Shown here piece after piece: positions 46,544 to 55,303 of a DNA stretch of 64,000 nt. The DNA is from Deltaproteobacteria bacterium (GTDB lineage Bacteria > Myxococcota_A > Polyangia > Polyangiales > Sandaracinaceae): assembly GCA_017303575.1 (NCBI GenBank), contig JAFLCL010000016.1:1-64000 (forward strand), given 5' to 3'. The notes beneath the pieces are model-generated. The model made no database searches. It was not told the origin of the DNA and worked only from the letters and a program-made list of their open reading frames with translations. The position numbers and the translations under genes are program-made. Every line of letters begins with the position of its first letter. Position 1 is the first letter of the stretch.

Positions 46544-47261
46544 GACCTCGACGCTCGTGGTGGGGCAGCTCCGCGTCGCCGTGGTCCGGAAGTCGATCAG
46601 GAACCTGCACCTCGGCGTGTACCCGCCCGACGGACGAGTGCGCATCGCCGCGCCAATCGGCCTGTCGGACGCGGCGCTCCGCGTGGCGGTTATAGGACGG
46701 CTGCGGTGGATCAAGCGGCAGCAGGAGGGCTTCGAGCGTCAGGCCCGCGAGTCCCCCCGCGAGATGGTGAGCGGCGAGTCGCACTACTTTCTCGGCCGAC
46801 GTTTCCGCCTTCGGGTGGAAGAGGGACCCGGACCTGGCGGCGTGTCGATCCGCGGCCGCACACGGTTGCTACTCCGCGCACCGGTCGGGTCCCCCGAGAA
46901 GCAGCGGGCTCACATCCTCCGTCGCTGGTACCGGGCACGGCTCCGTGAGCTCGCGGCCCCGTTGATCGCGAAGTGGGAGAAGGTCCTCGGCGTCACGATC
47001 ACCGCGTGGGGGATCAAGCGCATGAAGACCAAGTGGGGTTCATGCAATGCGAAGGCCCGGCGGATCTGGCTCAACCTCGAACTAGCGAGGAAGCCTCCAG
47101 AGTGCCTCGAGTACGTGATCGTGCATGAGCTCGCCCACCTTCTGGCCCCGCGGCATGACGAGCGATTTCACGCGCTGATGCACCGACACCTACCCGGCTG
47201 GCAGGCGGCGCGTCGACTCCTCAATGCATCACCCCTCGCGAGTGAGGAATGGCCTGGTTGA
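46533..47261 (+). CDS. YgjP/DUF45-like M48-type zinc metallopeptidase
   Basis: This 242-residue protein has the zinc site 'VIVHELAHLLAPRHDERFH' (HExxH plus downstream His) and the upstream 'KTKWGSCNAKARRIW' block characteristic of YgjP/DUF45 proteins. The N-terminal half is beta-rich and includes 'YFLGRRFRLRV'. Relatives are frequent neighbours of hsdR genes, so a role in turnover or control of the restriction complex is plausible but not proven. The start lies inside hsdR, making the gene an integral part of the operon. It is cytoplasmic. Confidence 0.88.
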   Translation: MITETSTLVVGQLRVAVVRKSIRNLHLGVYPPDGRVRIAAPIGLSDAALRVAVIGRLRWIKRQQEGFERQARESPREMVSGESHYFLGRRFRLRVEEGPGPGGVSIRGRTRLLLRAPVGSPEKQRAHILRRWYRARLRELAAPLIAKWEKVLGVTITAWGIKRMKTKWGSCNAKARRIWLNLELARKPPECLEYVIVHELAHLLAPRHDERFHALMHRHLPGWQAARRLLNASPLASEEWPG

Positions 47262-47286
47262 TCAAGGATCATGCTTTGGAGGATCT

Positions 47287-49140
47287 GTGGCCCTACTGCT
47301 GACGATCGAAGAGCTCTACAAGCGCATTCAACTCTTGCACAAGGACGGAGACCTCGATGCCGTTGTGGTGCATCTGAACGACACGTATCACATCGCGGAG
47401 CGACGCCGCGGCGCCACGCTTCAGTTGCCTGGCATGCCGCGGGTGAAGGCGTTCATCGACGAGTTGCGGTCCAAGATGAATGGCTACCAGACGAAGTTGC
47501 TCGTCGTACATAGCGGCGACTTTCTCTCGCCCTGTTGGCTCAGTTATCAGGACGGGGGCGCATCGATGGGCGAGATGCTGCGAGAGTGTGGCCTGACTCA
47601 CTTCACTCTGGGCAATCACGAGTGGGATCACGAAAAGGAGGACCGCCCGTCCACACTCCAAGAGAGACTGGCGGAGTTGGGTGACCCCAAAAGGACCGCC
47701 CAGCGCGGCATTCTGCGCGCCATCGGCGTCCTCTCGGGTCTCGATCCCTCCATGGCATCAGCGCTGCCCGGCGTTGTCCACTCCAGCAGGGCCGGTACCG
47801 ACGACTCCGTGCTCATCATGGGGATCATGGGGCAGTCGGTGTCCAAGACCGTTGGAGAGAAGGGTGTTCGCTTCAGGTGCGCGAACTTGGAGGACCGGAT
47901 CGAAGAATTGGTGCGGTGTTGTCGCCTCGAACAATCGCCGCCACGACACTTTATCGTCTTGTCCCACTGTGAGGTGAAGGACGATGAGCTCGTTGTCGAA
48001 AAACTTGCGGGAACCGGCGGCGCGGGCCCGTTGACGTACATCCTCGGGGGACACGATCACCATATTGCCAATTCTGATTGGAGCCAGAACGAACGCGTGC
48101 TTCTCACGAAGAATCCTTCGAACTGCGGAACGGTGAAGGTTCTGATCCTGAGAAGGTCTGCGACAACTGTTACGAATCCTCTGGACAGCATGCGCGTCTA
48201 CCCGGGTCAGATCGCGCCACTCGAGGACTCGAAACTCGCGCTGAGAGTGCATGAGATTGAAGATGGGGCCTGGAACAAGCCTACCCACGCCCCTCGACCA
48301 CTCAAGACAGCGACGGCCATCGGCGGGTCGGGGGAGATTGACCTTCGTGAGGCGTCGATGCGCGAGGAGTCGAGTGATTTTGGAACGTTCGTTGCCGAAC
48401 GAATCCGGGCGCATCTCGGAGCCGAGCTTGGCGTGATCAACGGCGGGGCGTTTCGCATCGACAGCTGCGTGGAGCTGCCGATCGACCATCGTCAGTACTT
48501 GGACGTCTTTCCGTTTCCGGGCGACATCGTCTCCGTTTGCTTGACCCGCAAGGAGTTGGACCAGTTGCTAGAGAACGGCAAGGAAAGGGGCGGGGGATTC
48601 CTCCATTTGTCTCACACGCCCGAAAGCAACACGGACGATGTGCTCGTCGCCGGCCCGGCCTACATCCTCGAACGGGGCGGCGACGAACTCGTCGCTGAGA
48701 TGGCTCATCGGAAGTTCACGAACCCTCATGGACGAGGATTGTTGAGCGAAGCGCTCGCCAACTCCAGCTTCACCGGTCAGCGCTCGTCCGAAGCGGCTCA
48801 CGTCGGTGCCGTGGAGAAGTTTGTCGCGCTTGCAGATGAGCTTCTGCGTGCAGGTCAGGACGCCCCCCGGGCCGTGCGGCGTCTTACCGCAACGTCTCCC
48901 GTCTTGCTTGCGGCAAGTGCCGCCTGCGCGGAGTTGGGCTGTAATGTGTACCAACTCAAGGGCGGTCTGGCGAGCCACCCCGCGTTCGGGGGAGGCGGAG
49001 TCGCACTCACACGTAGCAACGGGGAACTGCGACGCCTCGGAAACGCGATGCAGGTCGCCGAGTACATCGACAAGCCTTACACGGACGCCGTCGGAGGCCC
49101 TTCTCCGTTACCGTCGGTAGCTCAACGGGGCAGTAGCTAG
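47287..49140 (+). CDS. 5'-nucleotidase-family metallophosphatase in the restriction operon
   Basis: This 617-residue protein was assigned GTG 47287, four bases after GGAGG; an in-frame ATG at 47224 would overlap the peptidase gene. The calcineurin-like phosphoesterase core has 'VVHLNDTYHIAER', 'VVHSGDFLSP', 'LGNHEWDHE', 'VLSHCEVK' and 'LGGHDHH', which give the two-metal site. A 5'-nucleotidase C-terminal domain follows ('GVINGGAFRIDS', 'PFPGDIVSV'). There is no signal peptide, unlike most bacterial 5'-nucleotidases, so it acts in the cytoplasm on nucleotides or a nucleotide signal. Codons end in A/T much more often than in neighbours, which points to recent transfer. A nucleotide-depletion or signal-removal role beside HsdR is an inference. 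Confidence 0.8.
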   Translation: MALLLTIEELYKRIQLLHKDGDLDAVVVHLNDTYHIAERRRGATLQLPGMPRVKAFIDELRSKMNGYQTKLLVVHSGDFLSPCWLSYQDGGASMGEMLRECGLTHFTLGNHEWDHEKEDRPSTLQERLAELGDPKRTAQRGILRAIGVLSGLDPSMASALPGVVHSSRAGTDDSVLIMGIMGQSVSKTVGEKGVRFRCANLEDRIEELVRCCRLEQSPPRHFIVLSHCEVKDDELVVEKLAGTGGAGPLTYILGGHDHHIANSDWSQNERVLLTKNPSNCGTVKVLILRRSATTVTNPLDSMRVYPGQIAPLEDSKLALRVHEIEDGAWNKPTHAPRPLKTATAIGGSGEIDLREASMREESSDFGTFVAERIRAHLGAELGVINGGAFRIDSCVELPIDHRQYLDVFPFPGDIVSVCLTRKELDQLLENGKERGGGFLHLSHTPESNTDDVLVAGPAYILERGGDELVAEMAHRKFTNPHGRGLLSEALANSSFTGQRSSEAAHVGAVEKFVALADELLRAGQDAPRAVRRLTATSPVLLAASAACAELGCNVYQLKGGLASHPAFGGGGVALTRSNGELRRLGNAMQVAEYIDKPYTDAVGGPSPLPSVAQRGSS

Positions 49141-49333
49141 ATGGCGAGCGGAGTCTTTGTGAGACGGTAGGTGCTCCCGTCTCGCGCGTGTTCCGCGGGC
49201 GCATTGACGTGGTTGCCTAGCTATTTAGTCTGCTCGCCACGCAGCTTCGTCCGCGTGGAGTCGGACTGCCGTGGCGTGGTGGGTTCGAGCGGATGCAGCG
49301 TTTGGAGTCTCGCGCCACGTAGCCCTCACCCTC

Positions 49334-49681
49334 GGCGCTTCGCGCCTCTCCCTCTCCCGCGCGCGGGAGAGGGAACTGGTTGCGCGACCTCGGCGAAGTC
49401 GCGGGCCTGTGCTCGGTGGCTCTCGTGTCCCCTCCCCCGGCCCCTCCCGCGTTGCGGGAGGGGAGAGCTTCGCGAGCTCGTTGCGATCGCCTGGTGGCGC
49501 GACCTGGACGAGCACCGCTGACCCACCCCCGGCCCCTCCCGCTGGCGGGAGGGGGGCCTGTTTGCTCGACGGCTTTTCGAGACGGCTCCACCTGGACGAG
49601 CACCGCTGACCACACCCCCGCCGGCTCCACCTGCACCAGCACCGCTGACCCACCCCCGGCCCCTCCCGCTGGCGGGAGGGG
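49334..49681. repeat. Block of perfect GC-rich hairpin repeats
   Basis: The 654-base interval between the nucleotidase and amidase genes has no recognisable gene. It contains GGCGC-TTC-GCGCC (49334-49346) and a perfect 24-base palindrome CCCTCTCCCGCG/CGCGGGAGAGGG (49350-49373). It also has CCCCTCCCGC-GTT-GCGGGAGGGG (49441-49463) and two copies of CCCCTCCCGC-TG-GCGGGAGGGG (49533-49554, 49660-49681). The last two sit in longer direct repeats that begin with GAGCACCGCTGACCCA or CAGCACCGCTGACCCA and end with GCCTGTTTGCT. This is a REP-like cluster at the right edge of the accessory region. The first 190 bases (49141-49330) hold nothing I can name. Confidence 0.85.
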
Positions 49682-49740
49682 TGCCTGTTTGCTGCCGAGG
49701 CCTCGCTGACCTCCGGGCTCTTTTCGACGGAACGCATCGA

Positions 49741-49765
49741 GCCCCGCTGCTCTCGCAGGCGGGGC
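49741..49765 (-). terminator. Hairpin downstream of the amidase gene
   Basis: GCCCCGC (49741-49747) pairs with GCGGGGC (49759-49765), with TGC/GCA extending the stem around a short loop. It lies 30 bases beyond the amidase stop on the minus strand and is a good candidate terminator, although no run of T follows on that strand. Confidence 0.4.
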
Positions 49766-49794
49766 CCGATTGATGACGTGCTCTCTTCAGGTGC

Positions 49795-51060
49795 TCAGGT
49801 GCCGCAGCCGCGCTCGCCGGTCGTCTCGACGCAGGCGCACGAGCCGCAGGCGCCGCGGGTGCGCCACGTGCCGTCGCAGCACTGGTAGCTCTGCGAGCAC
49901 GCGGTGTCGGCGTAGCGGCCGCCGTACGTGTGACGGCAGGAGTCGCCCGACGGAGTCGACGGCGCGGGCGCGGGCGAAGGCGAGGGCGCCGGCGTGCTGC
50001 CGCCGAGCGAGCTCGAGCGGGCGATCGAGATGATGTCGCCGATGCGCGGGCGGAGGTTGTCGCCGGGGCAGGTCGTCGACTGGCCGGGGTGATCGCGGTG
50101 ACCACGCACGTTGCTGCTCGAGACGCTGATGCCGTAGAGACGCGAGAGCGTGCCGATGAGGCGGCCGGCGGCGTCGATCATCGCGCGGGGCGGCGTGGAA
50201 GGGCCGAGGCCAGCGCAGCCGCTCGTGTGGAAGCAGCCCACGAACGAGACGCCGATGTTGCCCGTGTTGTTGTTCGCGACGTGCGCGCCGAGCAGGTGGA
50301 GCGGACGGCCCTCGTAGATCGTGCCGTCGATGCCGATGAGGAAGTGGTAGCCGACGTCGCACCAGCCGCGCGAGTCCATGTGGTAGGTCTGGATGCCGCG
50401 GACCTGACGGCGCGGATCGGTCGAGCCCGAGACCGTGTGGTGGATCGCGAAGCGGACGCGGCTCGAGTCGCGGCTGGTGCAGCGCGTCGCGCGTGCGCCC
50501 CACGACTCGCGGCTCGTGATGCCGATGCCGCTGAGCTCGCTGCGGAGCGCCTCGCGCGTGGTGCCGAGGTCCTCACCCGACTCCTCGTGCACCTCGGGGA
50601 TGGACGCGTTCCAGCGGAGCGTGCGGATACGCGAGGTCTCGATCGCACGGATGCGGAGGCGCGCGCCATCACCCGCGGTGAGGTTCGCGATGCCGACCTG
50701 CGTGTCCTCCTCGCCCCAGCTCGAGGTCACCGCCGTCCACTCGCCCTCGAGGGTGCCGTCCAGGCTCTGGGCATCGAACGCCGGGAGCACGCCGGCCTCG
50801 TTCAGCTCCACGAGCACGCCGACGCGGGTCACGCCATCGGGCGCGTCGAGGCGGGGCGAGACCAGCCAGTCGCCGTCCGGTGTCCAATCGTTGAACATCT
50901 CGGCGCCGAACATCTGGACCTCGGCGACCTCGTCACCGTGGGTGGGCGCCTCGGCCTCGCCGAAGCGGTTCACGCAGCCGGAGCACGCGGCCGCGCAGAG
51001 AAGAAGGAGCGCCGCGGTGCGGAGCATCGAGCGGGCGGGGAGGGTGGAGAGCGTCGTCAT
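49795..51060 (-). CDS. PGRP-type N-acetylmuramoyl-L-alanine amidase, lipoprotein
   Basis: This 421-residue protein starts at an ATG at 51060. The signal has a lipobox-like 'AACSGC' (Cys26 or Cys29). Residues about 35-185 are a beta-rich domain. The amidase_2/PGRP domain follows: 'ITSRESWGARATRC', zinc-ligand His in 'RFAIHHTVSGS' and 'VRGHRDHPGQSTTCPGD' (His and Cys ligands). A Ser/Pro/Ala linker leads to a 45-residue Cys-rich tail (about eight cysteines). It cleaves the amide between muramic acid and the peptide, in its own wall or that of prey. The tail may bind the cell surface. Confidence 0.9.
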   Translation of the reverse strand: MTTLSTLPARSMLRTAALLLLCAAACSGCVNRFGEAEAPTHGDEVAEVQMFGAEMFNDWTPDGDWLVSPRLDAPDGVTRVGVLVELNEAGVLPAFDAQSLDGTLEGEWTAVTSSWGEEDTQVGIANLTAGDGARLRIRAIETSRIRTLRWNASIPEVHEESGEDLGTTREALRSELSGIGITSRESWGARATRCTSRDSSRVRFAIHHTVSGSTDPRRQVRGIQTYHMDSRGWCDVGYHFLIGIDGTIYEGRPLHLLGAHVANNNTGNIGVSFVGCFHTSGCAGLGPSTPPRAMIDAAGRLIGTLSRLYGISVSSSNVRGHRDHPGQSTTCPGDNLRPRIGDIISIARSSSLGGSTPAPSPSPAPAPSTPSGDSCRHTYGGRYADTACSQSYQCCDGTWRTRGACGSCACVETTGERGCGT

Positions 51061-51082
51061 GCCCCTGCCTATCGCAGGAGGT

Positions 51083-51149
51083 GTGCACAGTTCGTTCACC
51101 CCCCGCTGCGGCCTCGGGATCGCGCAACTGTGCCAACTTCGTACACCCC
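51083..51149. promoter_or_regulatory. 20-bp imperfect direct repeat in amidase/ferredoxin promoter region
   Basis: GTGCACAGTTCGTTCACCCC at 51083-51102 and GTGCCAACTTCGTACACCCC at 51130-51149 match at 16 of 20 positions with 47 bases between starts. They lie just upstream of the amidase start, in the interval shared with the divergent ferredoxin gene. They may be regulator sites. The rest of this 510-base interval is GGTTCC array 2. Confidence 0.4.
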
Positions 51150-51165
51150 GGCGGATGCTTTATTA

Positions 51166-52618
<1,453 letters not shown>

Positions 52619-52623
52619 GGGAC

Positions 52624-52804
52624 GGGTCCGCATCCGGGTTTCGGATCCGGTTCCGGGATCCGGTTCCGGCATCCGGTTCCGGTTCCGGTTCCGGGATCCG
52701 GTTCCGGTTCCGGTTCCGGTTCCGGGATCCGGTTCCGGTTCCGGGATCCGGTTCCGGTTCCGGTTCCGGTTCCGGTTCCGGGATCCGGTTCCGGTTCCGG
52801 TTCC
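52624..52804 (+). repeat. GGTTCC/GGATCC array 3
   Basis: About 180 bases, the shortest array, between two plus-strand barrel genes. GGTTCC is on the plus strand as in arrays 1 and 2. The first units are degenerate (GGGTTTCGGATCC, GGCATCC) and the last are clean, which hints at growth from one side. Confidence 0.95.
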
Positions 52805-52886
52805 ATCGGGCCCTGAGCAATATTCCGACACGCGCGCGACGCCTGATCCGTCGAACGCGCGCGTCGCGCTCGGCATCTGCCTCGAC

Positions 52887-53702
52887 ATGACCCGCACGCC
52901 TGTCCCGGTGCTCGTGTCGATGGTGCTCGTGTCGATGCTCGTCGCGCTTCCTCTCGAGGCACAGACGGCCTCTCCGAGCGTCACGCTCTTTCGTGGAGAC
53001 GGGAGCTCCGCGTACCGGCCGAGCGCGGGGTCGAGCGAGTGGATCGCGTGGGAGCGTCCGCGCGTGACGCTCTATCCCGAGCGCGAGTCGCCCTATCCGT
53101 TCGTGCGATCGGATCGTGACGTGGTGCGCCTCGAGGTGCTCGGCGGCGTGAACGCGCCGCTCGGCATCGATCTCACGCTGCGTCTCGCGATCGCGCAGCA
53201 CTTCTTGATCACAGCGTCCGCGGGCGTCGTCACGTTCGGCGGCGCCGCGCGCACCGTGGCGTTGGGCTACGTGGACGAAGAGGCGGCGCAGAGCGCGCTG
53301 CTCGTCGATGGCGCGCTGATGCTGCGCGTGGGCGTGGGCGCGCGCATCGTGGAGGGCCTCGAGATCGTGGGCGGCTATGCAGTGCTCCACCGCGAGCTGA
53401 CGGTGCGGAGCGACTTCCTCGAGCTGCTCGGCGTGACGGGCATCACCGGCGCCGAAGGCCGCGTGACGCTGCAGGCGCTGTGGGCCGAGATCGGCTGGAC
53501 GTTCACCGTCCTCGATCACTTCCTGGTGCGTCCTGCCATCGGCGTGATGCACGTGCTCGACGCGAGCGCGTCGCTCGTCGGTGAAGGGCTGAGCGACAAC
53601 GAGGCCGCGTACCTCGATCGCACCGCGCGCACGGTGGAGACGTACGCCGAGCAGTACGGCACCTCGCCCACGCTCTCGCTGACGCTGGGCTACCGGTTTT
53701 AG
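52887..53702 (+). CDS. Exported outer-membrane-barrel-like protein
   Basis: This 271-residue protein starts at an ATG at 52887 and has a cleavable signal peptide ('LPLEAQ', cut near residue 26). The body alternates barrel-type strands ('VVRLEVLGGVNAPLGIDLTL', 'LRVGVGARIVEGLEIVGGY') and ends in 'LSLTLGYRF', again a terminal aromatic. It is probably an outer-membrane barrel. Its stop (TAG 53700-53702) overlaps the stop (TAA, minus strand, 53699-53701) of the converging gene. Confidence 0.68.
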   Translation: MTRTPVPVLVSMVLVSMLVALPLEAQTASPSVTLFRGDGSSAYRPSAGSSEWIAWERPRVTLYPERESPYPFVRSDRDVVRLEVLGGVNAPLGIDLTLRLAIAQHFLITASAGVVTFGGAARTVALGYVDEEAAQSALLVDGALMLRVGVGARIVEGLEIVGGYAVLHRELTVRSDFLELLGVTGITGAEGRVTLQALWAEIGWTFTVLDHFLVRPAIGVMHVLDASASLVGEGLSDNEAAYLDRTARTVETYAEQYGTSPTLSLTLGYRF

Positions 53703-54877
53703 AGAGACCAGCGGAGCGAGAGGCCGACGTGCTCTTCTTGGCGCTGACGCATCCACGTGGCGAGCGAGCCCACGCTCACCTCGGCCATCAGCGAGAGCTC
53801 GCCCATCGTCGCGTCACGCACGCAGCCGCCCAGCATCGCGCCGAAGCGCGCCTCTTCGAGGATGCGCGCCCCGCTCGGTGCGACGTAGCCCACGTGCAGC
53901 GCGCCGCAGAGCTGTACGTTGCCCATGGCCGACGCGGGCGAGCCCGATCGCAACACCACATCGACGCTCAGCTCCGCCGACTGCATGCCTCCGTCGTCGG
54001 TGAGGAGGCTCGTGTCCGACGCGAGGTGCACGCCGAGCGTCGTGCGCGCCAGGCCGTGGAGGACGCCCGCGTCGAAGAGCAGGCCGCCGCGCGCGACGAG
54101 CGCGTTGGTCATGACCACGCCCATGCGCGTCGCGCCCGTGGTGGAGAAGTCGCTGACGTGCTCGAAGCCGCCGCCCGCGAAGAGCGCGATCGAGGACGTG
54201 ACCGCCGTGCGGTAGGTGCCCGACACGGTGAACCCTGCGCGCACGAACGCAGCGGGTGTGTCGAGCGATCCGCTCAGCGTCACCGACGGCTCGAGACGGA
54301 TGCGTGCGCCGCGCGGCTCGCGGAACGCGTCGAGGCCTGCGCCTACACGGTTGCGGAGACCGTCGTCGAAGATGCCAGTGGAGACGACGGGCGCGTTCGG
54401 ACCGCTCACGCCGAGCTCGAGGCGGTCGATCGCGCGCTCGAGCGCGAAGGGCTCGGAGGTGTCGTTCGTGCGTGAGGCGGTGCGCGCATCGTTCGCGAAC
54501 GGGCTCGCGAGCAGGCGCGCCCTCGAAGACGACGCCGACGCGCTGCGCGCCATCTGCCGGCGACGCTCGACGAGCATCGCGTGCTGGAGGTGGCGGCGTT
54601 CCTCCGCGGCATCCTCTTCGATCACGTCGTCGCTCTGATCCTCGTCCTCGTCGATGCGCGGCTCGTACGCGCCGTCATCGCCCTCCGCATCGAACTCGGT
54701 GACGATCGGCGGCAGCGGACGTTGCGGCGGACGCGTCGCGGGCAGGTCTGCGTGATCGGCCTGCGTCTCGCCGTCGAAGTCGGTCACGATCGGCGGCGGC
54801 GGTCGATCCTGTGCGTGCGCGGCGCCCGCGAGGCCCGCCGACGCGAGCCACACCGACAACGCTGCCTCGACGCGCAT
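53699..54877 (-). CDS. Exported protein with acidic linker and outer-membrane barrel domain
   Basis: This 392-residue protein has its ATG at 54877 and a signal peptide cut near 'GAAHAQ'. Residues about 24-75 hold a duplicated 'PPPPIVTDFDGE'/'PLPPIVTEFDAE' motif, then an acidic stretch and a basic helix. From about residue 130 strands typical of a beta-barrel run to the end ('GTYRTAVTSSIALFAGGGF', final 'GLSLRWSL'). It may span the outer membrane with a periplasmic N-terminal arm. The converging partner at 52887 is also a barrel. Confidence 0.68.
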   Translation of the reverse strand: MRVEAALSVWLASAGLAGAAHAQDRPPPPIVTDFDGETQADHADLPATRPPQRPLPPIVTEFDAEGDDGAYEPRIDEDEDQSDDVIEEDAAEERRHLQHAMLVERRRQMARSASASSSRARLLASPFANDARTASRTNDTSEPFALERAIDRLELGVSGPNAPVVSTGIFDDGLRNRVGAGLDAFREPRGARIRLEPSVTLSGSLDTPAAFVRAGFTVSGTYRTAVTSSIALFAGGGFEHVSDFSTTGATRMGVVMTNALVARGGLLFDAGVLHGLARTTLGVHLASDTSLLTDDGGMQSAELSVDVVLRSGSPASAMGNVQLCGALHVGYVAPSGARILEEARFGAMLGGCVRDATMGELSLMAEVSVGSLATWMRQRQEEHVGLSLRWSL

Positions 54878-54981
54878 GAGGCGCGAGGCTCGCCCGCCCT
54901 CGCCGCGCTGACAAGATCGGGCCCGGTGAATCGGCAACGCCCTGTTCGCAAGGCGCGTGTCGCTCGGGTTAGGCTGACGTC

Positions 54982-55299
54982 ATGGTCTCGACCCAGGACG
55001 TCGGATTCGGAACACGGTGGGCCAAGCTGGTCGGCAAGAGCGCGCGCTGGGAGCCGGGCGGCGACGACGTCTCCGCGCTGCACGTGGAGCCCGGGGATCC
55101 GCCCAAGATCGGGATGGGCCTCGTGAGCATCTGGCTCGTGGGCGAGGGCTCGGTCTACGTGTGCGATCCGCGCAAGGGCCTCAAGGCGATCAAGGACCTC
55201 GAGCCGCCGATGCAGGCGAGCGAGGTCTACGCGGTGCTCGAGCGCGCAGGCGCGATCGTGCACGTGAGCCCGCATCCGCGCCGCGACTCACAAGCATGA
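54982..55299 (+). CDS. Small conserved-looking protein of unknown function
   Basis: This 105-residue soluble protein starts at an ATG at 54982. It is mixed alpha/beta, with 'LVSIWLVGEGSVYVCDPRKGL' and 'AIVHVSPHPRRDSQA'. It has one Cys and no signal peptide. It resembles a small barrel or adaptor domain, but no family was recognised. It is alone between two divergent or convergent neighbours and ends 4 bases before the cysN stop. Confidence 0.62.
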   Translation: MVSTQDVGFGTRWAKLVGKSARWEPGGDDVSALHVEPGDPPKIGMGLVSIWLVGEGSVYVCDPRKGLKAIKDLEPPMQASEVYAVLERAGAIVHVSPHPRRDSQA

Positions 55300-55303
55300 G
55301 CGT

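Noticed and set aside
43196-46714. 1172-codon open frame opposite hsdR
   Set aside because: It mirrors the codons of hsdR, is Leu/Val/Glu/Arg-rich without motifs, and the sense frame has all restriction motifs.
49285-49300. GGGTTCGAGC as a tRNA T-arm, possible integration site
   Set aside because: The flanking bases cannot form the T-stem or acceptor stem, and no anticodon arm is found.
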